Below, one piece after another: positions 34,936 through 43,751 of a stretch of 64,000 bases of DNA. The first letter of the stretch is position 1. Each line of letters starts with the position of its first letter. The DNA lies in assembly GCF_020009625.1 (NCBI RefSeq), contig NZ_JAIHLP010000002.1, positions 1,488,001 to 1,552,000 on the forward strand, given 5' to 3'. This DNA comes from Leifsonia poae. Lineage in GTDB: Bacteria; Actinomycetota; Actinomycetes; Actinomycetales; Microbacteriaceae. The notes under the pieces were generated by a model. It saw nothing but the letters and a program-made list of their open reading frames with translations, searched no databases and was not told the DNA's origin. A program made the translations under genes and the position numbers.

Positions 34936-36351
34936 TCAGCGGCGCGGGCGGGAGCGTGTGAGCGCGCGGGTCGCGAGGGCGATGAGCGCGGCCACGGCGA
35001 CCTCGGCTGCGGCGATCGAGCCGACCAGCCAGGGATCGGGGCCGACGGTGTGCAGGCGGCCCGGGCCGAGCGCACCCGACGACCACCAGGCGAGCAGCCC
35101 GAGCTCGCTGCCCGCGACGACACCGATGCCGAGCGCGGTGAAGACGAGCCACCCGAGGCCGTGCGCGGCGCGCGCCTCGACGATCCGGGAACGCAGCAGC
35201 ACCGCGGCGAGGAAGCCCGCGATCAGCGGGACCAGCACGCCGACGAGGCCGAACGCGAAGCCGCCGGGCGGGATCACCCCGAAGAGGGGAAGACCGGGGA
35301 TCGGCCCGAGGTCGGTGCCGATCGGGCTCACCGAAGAGCCGGTGCCGATCGCGAAACCGGGGCCGACCAGCCATGACGCCAACCAGATCACGAGGTTGGG
35401 CAGCACGGCGAGCTGGCCGATGGTGAGCGCGGCGCCGCCCAGTGCCCCGGTCTGCAATTGCTCATAGAGGCCGATGATCGAACCGAAGTTGCCGATGATC
35501 AGCACCGCGAGGATGATCGCGGCACCGGCGATCACGAGTGCGGCGGCTGCGGTGCCCGCACGCAGGGCGGCGGAGGCGCCGGAGAGCACACCGTCGGGAA
35601 CCGCCTCAAGCCAGCGGCGCACCACGACCGTGACCATCCCGGCGGAGCGACCGCGGTCTGCGGTGGCCCCGATCGCATCCGCTCCGGCGCGGGTCGAGCC
35701 GGCACCCGCCGGCCGGCCGCTCGCCGCCGACGAGCCGGCCGGTGCCGGAGCTCCTGTCGCTCCCGCCACCGCTGAGCTTCCGGAGTTCGAGACTCCGCCG
35801 GCCGAGACGCCCGCCGGGGTTGCCGATGCGCCGCCCGCTCGTGCTCGCAACGCTGCGAACCCGATGCCGCACACCACGCCCAGCGCATACACGAACGGGG
35901 GAAGCAGGATGCCCTGCCAAACCGAGGGCCGAACGGGTGCGCTTCCGGCGGTGAGCGTGACGATCGTTGCGAGTGCGGCGAACGTGACCACGGCGCTGAC
36001 GGCACCGGTCACGCGATAGGGCGTCTCCGCCGCCCGGAGCCCCGTGCGCACACCGAAGCCGGCAGTCAGTGCCGCGAATCCGAGGGCGGCCATCGTGATC
36101 TGGAACGGCACCGTCGCCCCCGGGAGGCCGAGGCTCGCGCCGAGCTGCGCATCCAGGACCACCGTGAGGTTCACTCCGTGGCCGACCAGCCAGATGTCGG
36201 CGGAGGCGCGCCAGAAAGCGAACCAGTCACCCGCGAGATGGTACTGGGCGGCCCAGAGGGCGGTCAGCGGGACCAGGCAGAGACCGATGCCGACGGCGAC
36301 GACGATCACCGCTTCCAGCGCGGCGAGAAGGGCGACGGTTGTGCGATTCAT
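34936..36351 (-). CDS. Polytopic membrane protein, PerM/DUF6350-like
   Basis: 471-residue integral membrane protein with about ten hydrophobic segments. A hydrophilic, low-complexity Ala/Gly/Ser/Pro-rich stretch of about 60 residues (roughly residues 170-235) interrupts the membrane part. Length, topology and position next to purN-purH match mycobacterial PerM (Rv0955), which is reported to support cell division; assignment to this family is by synteny and composition rather than by a crisp motif. ATG 36351 follows MNRTTVALL-type cytoplasmic start; TAGGCT ten bases upstream suggests a short leader. The gene runs toward purN with a 61-bp gap. Confidence 0.7.
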   Translation of the reverse strand: MNRTTVALLAALEAVIVVAVGIGLCLVPLTALWAAQYHLAGDWFAFWRASADIWLVGHGVNLTVVLDAQLGASLGLPGATVPFQITMAALGFAALTAGFGVRTGLRAAETPYRVTGAVSAVVTFAALATIVTLTAGSAPVRPSVWQGILLPPFVYALGVVCGIGFAALRARAGGASATPAGVSAGGVSNSGSSAVAGATGAPAPAGSSAASGRPAGAGSTRAGADAIGATADRGRSAGMVTVVVRRWLEAVPDGVLSGASAALRAGTAAAALVIAGAAIILAVLIIGNFGSIIGLYEQLQTGALGGAALTIGQLAVLPNLVIWLASWLVGPGFAIGTGSSVSPIGTDLGPIPGLPLFGVIPPGGFAFGLVGVLVPLIAGFLAAVLLRSRIVEARAAHGLGWLVFTALGIGVVAGSELGLLAWWSSGALGPGRLHTVGPDPWLVGSIAAAEVAVAALIALATRALTRSRPRR

Positions 36352-36407
36352 GACCGACAGGAGCCTACCCGTCAACGCCCGCCTGACCGCCTCGACACTT
36401 CGTGTGC

Positions 36408-37808
36408 TCAGGGGACGGTGAGGACCGGCGTCTCGTCGTCGACATTCTCGGGCACCGTGATCACGGGACGCTGCACCAGCTCCAGCACCGCGATCACCAG
36501 GGCGGCGAGCACCAAGGTCCAGATGATGAGCCCGGGCGTGAGGGGGCGCACGAGCAGTACGATCGCCGATGCGATCACGGCGACGGCCGCGCGCAGCAGA
36601 GCACGCTGGGCGTAGATCCACTCCCCGGTGCGGCCGGTGCTGATGCCGTGCCGTTCGGCCGCCTGGCGCACCCAGGAGATGCCGGACCCGAAGAACCCGC
36701 GCAGCTTGCGGGGAACCGCGAACGGCCCGGAGTACCAGGCGACAACGGCGACGAGCACGGCGAGCACCAGCACAGACACACCGGTGTCGTTCATCGAGGT
36801 GGTCACTGTTGCGAAGAGCGTTCGCGCCACGGGCGCGGGGATGAGCGACGGCGACACCGAACCAACGAAGACGAGCCGGCCGATCGCGAGACCGGCCACG
36901 ATCACCACCATGCCGAGGGCGAGAGCCACCGCCGACCAGACCAGAGCGAGGGCACGACGGCGGGCGACGACCACGCCGGCCGCAAGGAAGAGCAGCGAGA
37001 TCCACGGCAGCCAGGCGCCGGCGGCGACCGCGAGACCGTAGAACAGCTGGAGGGTCGGGAGCGACGAACTCTGCGCGATCGTGATCGTGCGATCGACGGT
37101 GGGGATCTGCGCGGCGAAGGTCAGCCCCTGCTGCACCAACAACTGTTTGACCCGGTCGATGATGGGCCCGAGCTGCACCCCGACCGAGCCGTCGGAGCCG
37201 ACGGCGACCGCCGCCTTCGGGTCGCCCTGCATGGTGGCGACGAGCTGGCTGTGACTCACGCGCAGGGCGTCTTGCCAGACCTGGGCGAACGCATCGGACT
37301 CGACGAACGTGGTGATGGTGGACCGGACGAGAGACAGGATGCCCTGCGCGGCCGGGCCTTTCAGCGCGTCCAGAGCCTTCGTGGCGACCGGCCCGGTGCC
37401 GAGCGAGGTGATGCCGTCGATGACCTGCGAGGTGAACGCCGGGATGTCGACATTCTGCTGGATCACGTCGAGCGTCTGATCGGTCACGAACGACTGCACG
37501 CCGGGATCATGGGCGAGCGGCGCGTAGGTGGCGACGAACGAGTCGGTGTTCGTCAGCTCGACCTTGGCCCAGGATGCGACGACCGCCACCGGGGCCAGCA
37601 CGGCGCCGATCACGATGAGGGCCGTGGCGAGAACAGTCCACCCCCAGCCGCGGCGGTGTGGGCCGGCCTGGACCTTCGCGGCGACCGACCCGTCGAGCGG
37701 AGGAAGAGGTAGCGTCGGATCGTTCTCGAGTGCGCCGCGCAACGAGGCATTCTCGCTTTCGAGCTGTGCGATCTTCGCGAGAAGCTCTGCGTTGGTCACG
37801 CGTGCCAT
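36408..37808 (-). CDS. Membrane protein with N-terminal coiled coil, function unknown
   Basis: 466-residue protein. A short coiled-coil-like start (NAELLAKIAQLESENASLRG) is followed by a transmembrane helix (about residues 55-80), a large extracytoplasmic domain of about 180 residues rich in VTDQTLDVI-type helices, and then four to five transmembrane helices in the C-terminal half. No family name was recognised with confidence; similar architecture is common among uncharacterised actinobacterial membrane proteins. ATG 37808 is chosen over an upstream codon that would run into the sucD terminator. It lies between sucD and the PerM-like gene on the same strand. Confidence 0.75.
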   Translation of the reverse strand: MARVTNAELLAKIAQLESENASLRGALENDPTLPLPPLDGSVAAKVQAGPHRRGWGWTVLATALIVIGAVLAPVAVVASWAKVELTNTDSFVATYAPLAHDPGVQSFVTDQTLDVIQQNVDIPAFTSQVIDGITSLGTGPVATKALDALKGPAAQGILSLVRSTITTFVESDAFAQVWQDALRVSHSQLVATMQGDPKAAVAVGSDGSVGVQLGPIIDRVKQLLVQQGLTFAAQIPTVDRTITIAQSSSLPTLQLFYGLAVAAGAWLPWISLLFLAAGVVVARRRALALVWSAVALALGMVVIVAGLAIGRLVFVGSVSPSLIPAPVARTLFATVTTSMNDTGVSVLVLAVLVAVVAWYSGPFAVPRKLRGFFGSGISWVRQAAERHGISTGRTGEWIYAQRALLRAAVAVIASAIVLLVRPLTPGLIIWTLVLAALVIAVLELVQRPVITVPENVDDETPVLTVP

Positions 37809-37872
37809 ACCTACCCCGATCCCCTGGTTTCTGCTCACTTTAGCGCCGCATCCGCGCGCTGCGAGCACAAAA

Positions 37873-37904
37873 GAGGGCCTCGTGGAAAAGTCCACGAGAC
37901 CCTC
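37873..37904 (-). terminator. Terminator of sucCD
   Basis: Stem of 37873-37886 with 37891-37904 (one mismatch) around AAAG, followed on the minus strand by TTTTGT, 17 bases after the sucD stop. Confidence 0.85.
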
Positions 37905-37921
37905 ACTTGTGGAGGAGCCGA

Positions 37922-38809
37922 CTAGAGAGCCGCCAGAACCTCGCGCAGCAGCGTGGCGGTCTCTGACGGGGTCTTGCCGACCTTCACGCCAGCCGCTTCG
38001 AGGGCCTCCTTCTTGGCCTGCGCGGTGCCCGCGGAGCCGGAGACGATGGCGCCGGCGTGGCCCATCGTCTTGCCCTCGGGAGCCGTGAACCCGGCCACGT
38101 AGCCGACGACCGGCTTGGTGACGTTGGCCTTGATGAAGTCGGCCGCACGCTCCTCGGCGTCGCCGCCGATCTCGCCGATCATCACGATCGCCTTGGTCTC
38201 GGGGTCGGCTTCGAATGCGGCGAGAGCATCGATGTGCGTGGTGCCGATGATCGGGTCGCCGCCGATGCCGATGGCGGTCGAGAAGCCGAGATCGCGCAAC
38301 TCGTACATCATCTGGTAGGTGAGCGTTCCCGACTTGGAGACGAGACCGACCGGCCCCTTGCCGGTGATGTTCGCCGGCGTGATGCCCACGAGCGACTCAC
38401 CGGGGGTGATGATGCCAGGGCAGTTCGGCCCGATGATGCGGGTCTTGTTGCCCTTCTCCTGGGCGTAGGCCCAGAACTCGGCGGAATCTTGCACGGGAAC
38501 GCCCTCGGTGATGATGACGAGCAGGGGGATCTCGGCATCGATGGCCTCGATCACCGCATCCTTCGTGAAGGCCGGCGGGACGAATGCGATCGACACATCC
38601 GCTCCGGTCTTCTCGATGGCTTCGGCGACCGTGCCGAACACGGGGAGCTCGACCTCGCCGTGCGTGACGGTGGTGCCCGCCTTGCGCGCGTTGACACCGC
38701 CGACGACCTGGGTGCCGGCTTTCAGCATGAGGGCGGTGTGCTTGGTGCCCTCACCGCCGGTGATGCCCTGCACGATGACCTTGGAATCCTTGTTGAGGAA
38801 GATAGACAT
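37922..38809 (-). CDS. sucD: Succinate-CoA ligase, alpha subunit
   Basis: 295-residue subunit of the TCA-cycle enzyme that makes ATP or GTP from succinyl-CoA. The CoA-binding N-terminus ([19 protein letters not shown]) and the phospho-histidine motif near GHAGAIVSG, plus [10 protein letters not shown], are conserved. ATG 38809 is 15 bp after the sucC stop, so the subunits are co-expressed. A strong hairpin with a T-run follows. Confidence 0.97.
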   Translation of the reverse strand: MSIFLNKDSKVIVQGITGGEGTKHTALMLKAGTQVVGGVNARKAGTTVTHGEVELPVFGTVAEAIEKTGADVSIAFVPPAFTKDAVIEAIDAEIPLLVIITEGVPVQDSAEFWAYAQEKGNKTRIIGPNCPGIITPGESLVGITPANITGKGPVGLVSKSGTLTYQMMYELRDLGFSTAIGIGGDPIIGTTHIDALAAFEADPETKAIVMIGEIGGDAEERAADFIKANVTKPVVGYVAGFTAPEGKTMGHAGAIVSGSAGTAQAKKEALEAAGVKVGKTPSETATLLREVLAAL

Positions 38810-38824
38810 GTTCTTCTCGCGCCC

Positions 38825-39988
38825 TTACTTCGCAGCCAGTTCGGCGGCCTTGTCGGCGCCTTCGTCCATGGTGAGCGCCAGCGTCACCAGCGGGTGAGCG
38901 GCCTCGGTGAGGATGCGGCGACCTTCGTCGACGTTGTTGCCGTCGAGACGCACCACGAGCGGCTTGTTCGCCTCGTCGCCCAGGATCTCGAGCGCCTTGA
39001 CGATACCGTTCGCCACTGCGTCACAGGCCGTGATGCCGCCGAAGACGTTCACGAAGACGCTCTTGACCTGCGGGTCGTTCAGAATGACGTCGAGTCCGGC
39101 TGCCATGACGGCGGCGGATGCGCCACCTCCGATGTCGAGGAAGTTGGCCGGCTTGACACCCTTGTGCTTCTCGCCGGCGTAGGCGACGACGTCGAGGGTG
39201 CTCATCACGAGCCCCGCGCCGTTGCCGATGATGCCGACCTCGCCGTCGAGCTTCACATAGTTGAGGTCGCTGGCCTTGGCCTTCGCCTCCAGCGGATCCG
39301 CGGCGGCCTTGTCTTCCAGCGCCTCGTGGTTCGGGTGGCGGAAGCCGGCGTTCTCGTCGAGCGTCACCTTTCCGTCGAGGGCGATGATGTCGCCCTCCTC
39401 GGTCAGCACGAGCGGGTTGACCTCGACCAGCGTCGCATCCTCGCCCTTGTACACGTCGTACAGCGTGACGAACACAGCCGCGACCTTCGCGACGAGCTCC
39501 TCCGGGAACCCGGCGGCCTTCGCGATCTCGATGGCCGTGGCCTCGTCGACGCCCGTGATCGGGTCGACCGCGATGCGCGCGAGCGCCTCGGGCTTCTCAA
39601 CCGCGAGCTGCTCGATCTCCATACCGCCCTCGACGCTGGTCAGCGACAGGTAGGAGCGGTTGGCCCGGTCGAGCAGAACGGAGAAGTAGAACTCCTTCGC
39701 GATACGCGCCCCACCGGCCACCATCACGCGGCGCACGACGTGGCCCTTGATGTCGAGGCCGAGGATGGCCTTTGCCGCCTCTTCCGCCTCATCGGGGTTC
39801 TTGGCGACCTTGACGCCGCCGGCCTTCCCACGACCACCGACCTTGACCTGTGCCTTCACCACGACAACACCGCCGAGCTTCTCGGCGGCCGCGCGCACCT
39901 CCTCGGGGGTGTCCGCGATGATGCCGGGAAGAACCGGCACCCCGTACTGCTCAAACAGGTCTCTGGCCTGATACTCGTATAGATCCAC
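38825..39988 (-). CDS. sucC: Succinate-CoA ligase, beta subunit
   Basis: 387-residue beta subunit with the ATP-grasp domain ([19 protein letters not shown]) and the C-terminal CoA-ligase domain ([12 protein letters not shown]). GTG 39988 gives the family start [19 protein letters not shown]; the frame is open 72 codons further upstream, but that sequence is unrelated. A possible -10 (TAGAGT, 40103-40098 on the minus strand) lies about 110 bp upstream, in the 251-bp divergent gap shared with the surface-protein gene; nothing else was recognised in that gap. Confidence 0.96.
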   Translation of the reverse strand: MDLYEYQARDLFEQYGVPVLPGIIADTPEEVRAAAEKLGGVVVVKAQVKVGGRGKAGGVKVAKNPDEAEEAAKAILGLDIKGHVVRRVMVAGGARIAKEFYFSVLLDRANRSYLSLTSVEGGMEIEQLAVEKPEALARIAVDPITGVDEATAIEIAKAAGFPEELVAKVAAVFVTLYDVYKGEDATLVEVNPLVLTEEGDIIALDGKVTLDENAGFRHPNHEALEDKAAADPLEAKAKASDLNYVKLDGEVGIIGNGAGLVMSTLDVVAYAGEKHKGVKPANFLDIGGGASAAVMAAGLDVILNDPQVKSVFVNVFGGITACDAVANGIVKALEILGDEANKPLVVRLDGNNVDEGRRILTEAAHPLVTLALTMDEGADKAAELAAK

Positions 39989-40239
39989 GGTTATCCAATC
40001 CGCTGGTGCCGGGCGCGCTTCTGGCGCTGCCTTGTGCTTTTCCTTCGGCGTTTCCGACGCAAAGTAGCTCGACGCCGAGACAAATTCGCCAGTGAGAACT
40101 CTAGCGCGTCCGGCTGAACGCCCGCGCAACGGCCGGGGACGGACGAGCAATTCCTCCACAGTCGAGAACCATGCCCATTTCTCCACCGTTCCCATCCGGC
40201 GCATCCCACCGCCACCTGGTCCGGGCGAGCGTGGATCCC

Positions 40240-41694
40240 ATGACTCATCGCATCACGACATTCGTCACCGCCTTCGCCATCACCGCCTTCCTCCTCTTCG
40301 TCACGGTCGTCGCCTCGGCCTCGGGTGCGCGGGCGCTCACCTCGAACGGACACGGCGCCGGCTACCTCTCGAACACCGGATGGTGGCTCGGCTCCTACTC
40401 CCTCGACGACGGCTCACGCGGCTTCTGCCTCCAGGCCGGCCGCCCCAGTCCCATCGGCCACCTCTCCGACTATGTCGACGGCGACACGCTCGGCTGGTTC
40501 ACGCCCGATCAGGCCGCGAAACTGGCATACATCTCCCGTTCCTGGGCGGCCACCACAGATCGGACCACGGCCGCAGCCGGGCAGATCGCCACCTGGATGA
40601 TCTCCGGGCTGAACGGCAAGACACCGGAGGCGTACGCCGAACGAGCCGGCGCGGATGCCGCCGTCGTACTCGCCCGAGCCCGCGCCATGCTCGATCAGGC
40701 CGAGCGCGAAGCCAGCCGGGGTGTCACCGCGACGACGACGATCGAGCTGTCCGAGACGGGCGCCGGCCGGATGCGGGTCGACCTCGCCGTCGGTCGGCTC
40801 TCCGGTGAGGCTCTGGCCACCCCCGGCGCGCAGAGCGGCCGCGTCGAGCTGACGGGTGCGAGGTTCGCCGATGGAACAGACACGGCCGAGGTGCAGAACG
40901 GAGTCGATCTTCCGATCGTCCCGACCGGAACCGCATCGACGGTGACCGTGTCTGCGCGGGCGACCTTCGCCTCGCTCCCCTACGGCAGCCAGCTCCGGGT
41001 CGCCGTCCCCCGCAACGATGCGCAGGCTGTCCTCGTCGCCATCCCTGCCAGCGCCGGGGCCACGGCCTCCGCCGATCACACCGGAGCCTCACCGTTGCCG
41101 TTTCAACCGCGGGTGTCAACAGTGACCAGCGCCGCCACGGCGACCCCCGGTTCGACCGTCACCGACCATCTCACTGTCGATGTCGAGCTCCAAGACGACC
41201 TCCTACCCACCTGGGCGGTGTACGAGACCGCCGACGGCTTCGAGCCGGTTACTGCCGTCATCGAGAGCCGGCTCCTCGGGCCGATCGCCGGCGGTATCCG
41301 GCCGGCACCGACTGTTCCAGTCGACGCACCGGTCGTCTGCACGGTGGAGGTCGTCGTCACCGGCCCCGGCGAATATGAGACACCGCCGTGCACACTCACC
41401 GTCCCCGGTGACTACGTCTGGGTGGAGATCATCGATCCCGCACGAACGCCGGCCGACCAGGGCGGAACCCGGATGCGCCCCTGGAAGTCGTCGTTCGGCG
41501 TCGCTTCGGAGATCACACGCGTGCCGGCGCCGCCGACAACGGCCGCGGCGACCGAGCTGGCCGACACCGGATCTGCGCCCGCGGGCGGCGTGTGGGCGGG
41601 CGTCGCCGCCGTCGTGGGCGGGTCCGCCGTCGCGGCACTCGCCGCCGTCCGCAACCGGCGCACGAGCCACGCATCGAAGCGGGTGCGGTCATGA
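40240..41694 (+). CDS. Thioester-domain surface protein with LADTG sortase signal
   Basis: 484-residue cell-wall-anchored protein. A signal peptide (residues 1-32, ending ASGARA) is followed by a domain with a Cys in RGFCLQAG (about C63) and a Gln in [11 protein letters not shown] (about Q115). The spacing and the Q-x-A-x-W context match thioester domains, in which Cys and Gln form an internal thioester that can bind host or substrate amines covalently. Beta-rich stalk domains follow. The C-terminus is LADTG (about residue 440), a hydrophobic helix and a basic tail, the LAXTG signal of class E sortases. ATG 40240 is preferred; GTG 40231 is possible. No sortase gene is in the window. Confidence 0.8.
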   Translation: MTHRITTFVTAFAITAFLLFVTVVASASGARALTSNGHGAGYLSNTGWWLGSYSLDDGSRGFCLQAGRPSPIGHLSDYVDGDTLGWFTPDQAAKLAYISRSWAATTDRTTAAAGQIATWMISGLNGKTPEAYAERAGADAAVVLARARAMLDQAEREASRGVTATTTIELSETGAGRMRVDLAVGRLSGEALATPGAQSGRVELTGARFADGTDTAEVQNGVDLPIVPTGTASTVTVSARATFASLPYGSQLRVAVPRNDAQAVLVAIPASAGATASADHTGASPLPFQPRVSTVTSAATATPGSTVTDHLTVDVELQDDLLPTWAVYETADGFEPVTAVIESRLLGPIAGGIRPAPTVPVDAPVVCTVEVVVTGPGEYETPPCTLTVPGDYVWVEIIDPARTPADQGGTRMRPWKSSFGVASEITRVPAPPTTAAATELADTGSAPAGGVWAGVAAVVGGSAVAALAAVRNRRTSHASKRVRS

Positions 41695-41757
41695 TCGCGC
41701 TCCGGCGCACGCCCCTCCGTTCCGACTCTTCGCAGACTTCCCGTGCAGGATGTGGGC

Positions 41758-42579
41758 GTGAACACTCCGCTCGCGGGCTCCCTCACGGCCACAGACGTCG
41801 CCGGCGAGGCGCTCTACCTGGCCGGGGGCGGCCGAGCCCTCCTACTGCAGATCGCGCATCCGGCGATCGGCCGCGGGGTGGTGGAGCACAGCGACTTCGC
41901 CCATCGCCTGATGGAGAGACTGCACGCAACGATGACTTTCGTCTACGCCTCGGTGTATGCCACCCCCGAGGAGTTCGCGGCCGTGCGCCGCTCGGTGAAC
42001 CGCGCCCACGCGCCGGTGCACGCGGAGGCCGACGGCGAGCGACCCTCCTACAACGCCTACGATCCCGAACTTCAGCTGTGGGTGGCCGCGACGCTGTACG
42101 AGACGATGATGACACTGTACGAGCGGTTCTTCTCCCCCCTCCCGGCCGCCGACGCCGACCGCATCTATCGGGAATTCACGTCACTCGGCTCGGCGCTGCA
42201 AGTTCCACAGCAGAACTGGCCGGCCGATCGCGCGGCCTTCGCCGACTACTGGCAGGAGACGCTGCGAACGCTGCGGCCGACCCCCGACACACGGAAGGTC
42301 GCCCGTCAGATCCTCTATCCCCGAGGGGTGCCGCTGTGGCTCCGAGGGCTCTTCCCCCAAGCCCGCCTGGTGACGGCCGGGCTCCTTCCGGAGCGGTTGC
42401 GCGACGACTTCGGCCTCCCCTGGAACGACCGCACCGCCCGCCGCTTCGAACGATGGATGCGCGTGGCCGAGGCGGTCTATCCGCGGCTCCCCACATCCCT
42501 GCGCCACCGGCCGAAAGAGCTGTACCTGAGGCGCTTGCGTCGCACTCTCCGAGACGAGAAGGCCACACGAGCCCGCTGA
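41758..42579 (+). CDS. Oxygenase MpaB family protein (DUF2236)
   Basis: 273-residue protein of the MpaB/Lcp-like group, helical heme-dependent oxygenases related to latex-clearing protein. The hallmark segment LLLQIAHPAIGRGVVEHS contains the conserved His, followed by YNAYDPELQLWVAATL. GTG 41758 has AGGA seven bases upstream; GTG 41743 is also in frame. It starts 63 bp after the surface-protein gene and converges with the FUSC-type gene. The substrate is unknown; the family acts on diverse lipids and isoprenoids. Confidence 0.85.
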   Translation: MNTPLAGSLTATDVAGEALYLAGGGRALLLQIAHPAIGRGVVEHSDFAHRLMERLHATMTFVYASVYATPEEFAAVRRSVNRAHAPVHAEADGERPSYNAYDPELQLWVAATLYETMMTLYERFFSPLPAADADRIYREFTSLGSALQVPQQNWPADRAAFADYWQETLRTLRPTPDTRKVARQILYPRGVPLWLRGLFPQARLVTAGLLPERLRDDFGLPWNDRTARRFERWMRVAEAVYPRLPTSLRHRPKELYLRRLRRTLRDEKATRAR

Positions 42580-42617
42580 CGGCGACGCGAACGATCCGAA
42601 AGCCACACGTTCAGCTC

Positions 42618-43751
42618 TCACCCCTGCGACCGCCGCAACCTCCCCTCCCGCTCGAACCAGCTCGCCCCGAGCACGAGAAGCATGCCGACAGCGGCACCGA
42701 GAGCGGTCTCCAACACCCGGTCGACAGCCAGCACGCCGAGTGGCACCGGGCTCACCAGATGCGAGACCGACAGGGCCATCGGCGTGACGAACACCAGAGC
42801 GGCGCCGTAGTGCCGGCCGACGAGGATCTCGGCGAACAGCTGGCAAACGACGATGATGACGATGATCACGATCGGGGAAGGAGACCAGAACAGCAGCACG
42901 ACGGTCGCCACCACCCCCGCGACCGTCCCGACGACCCGATGCACCGCGCGGGAGATCGAATGCGCGGCCCGCGCGGGCGGGATCACCGCGACGAGACTCA
43001 CGACCGCCCAATAGGCATGGCCGAGGCCGAACAGCAGAGCGACCCCTCCGGCGATCACGACGCCGACGACGTTCTGCGCGATCGCCAGCCAGACCCGCCC
43101 ATCCCGAACAGCCCCACGATCCACGACCGGGCGCCGAGTGAGGTCTTTGAAGAGCTGAGCCCCCACCGTGCCGTTCGGCGAATCGCTCGGCGCCGAATCG
43201 CTCGGCGCCGACTCGCGCGACACGTGCGAGGCCCGCCGCGCATCAGCCCGAGCACGCAGGTGCCGAACGCCCCAACCAGACATCGTCAACAGCCACGAGA
43301 AGGCGGCGGCGGCCGCGGCGAGGCCGAGACGCAGGCCCACCTCCGAACCGGGGGTCGGGATCGCGCCGCACACCAGCAGCGCGAAGACGAAGAACAGCGG
43401 TTGGGCGGGCAACAACTGGAAGGTCGCGGCGAGCAGGATGCCGGCCGCCACGACGACGAGGAGCGCCGGGATGAGCAACCACAGCGGCTCGCCCGCCAGG
43501 GCGACCAGAACGCCCAACGCGATAGCGACGAGAAGAGCCACCCCGGCAACGGAAACACTGCGGATGCGCAACCGGTACGGCTCGTTGCGTCCGTACAGGG
43601 CGGTGAACGCGCCGAACGTGGCATACGCTGCCAAATCGAGACGGTCAACCGCGAGCAGGATGAGCAGCGGCACGGCCACGGCGAGAGCAGCGCGCGCCCC
43701 CACCTCGATGCTGACAGGAGCAGGCGAGGCCGATACGCCCGCGGTCGGCAT
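42618..43751 (-). CDS. FUSC-family (aromatic acid exporter-like) membrane protein
   Basis: 377-residue protein with two blocks of about five hydrophobic helices separated by a basic, Ser/Asp-rich cytoplasmic loop (about residues 175-215, containing a repeated APSDS motif). The layout matches the fusaric-acid-resistance/YccS-like FUSC family, which exports aromatic or other hydrophobic acids. ATG 43751 shares its A with the pcrA stop (TGATG), so translation is coupled although a functional link is not evident. Convergent with the MpaB gene across 38 bp. Confidence 0.82.
   Translation of the reverse strand: MPTAGVSASPAPVSIEVGARAALAVAVPLLILLAVDRLDLAAYATFGAFTALYGRNEPYRLRIRSVSVAGVALLVAIALGVLVALAGEPLWLLIPALLVVVAAGILLAATFQLLPAQPLFFVFALLVCGAIPTPGSEVGLRLGLAAAAAAFSWLLTMSGWGVRHLRARADARRASHVSRESAPSDSAPSDSPNGTVGAQLFKDLTRRPVVDRGAVRDGRVWLAIAQNVVGVVIAGGVALLFGLGHAYWAVVSLVAVIPPARAAHSISRAVHRVVGTVAGVVATVVLLFWSPSPIVIIVIIVVCQLFAEILVGRHYGAALVFVTPMALSVSHLVSPVPLGVLAVDRVLETALGAAVGMLLVLGASWFEREGRLRRSQG

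Noticed and set aside
39989..40239. Search for a riboswitch or small RNA in the sucC-surface protein gap.
   Set aside because: No conserved structure was recognised; only a possible -10 for sucC was noted.
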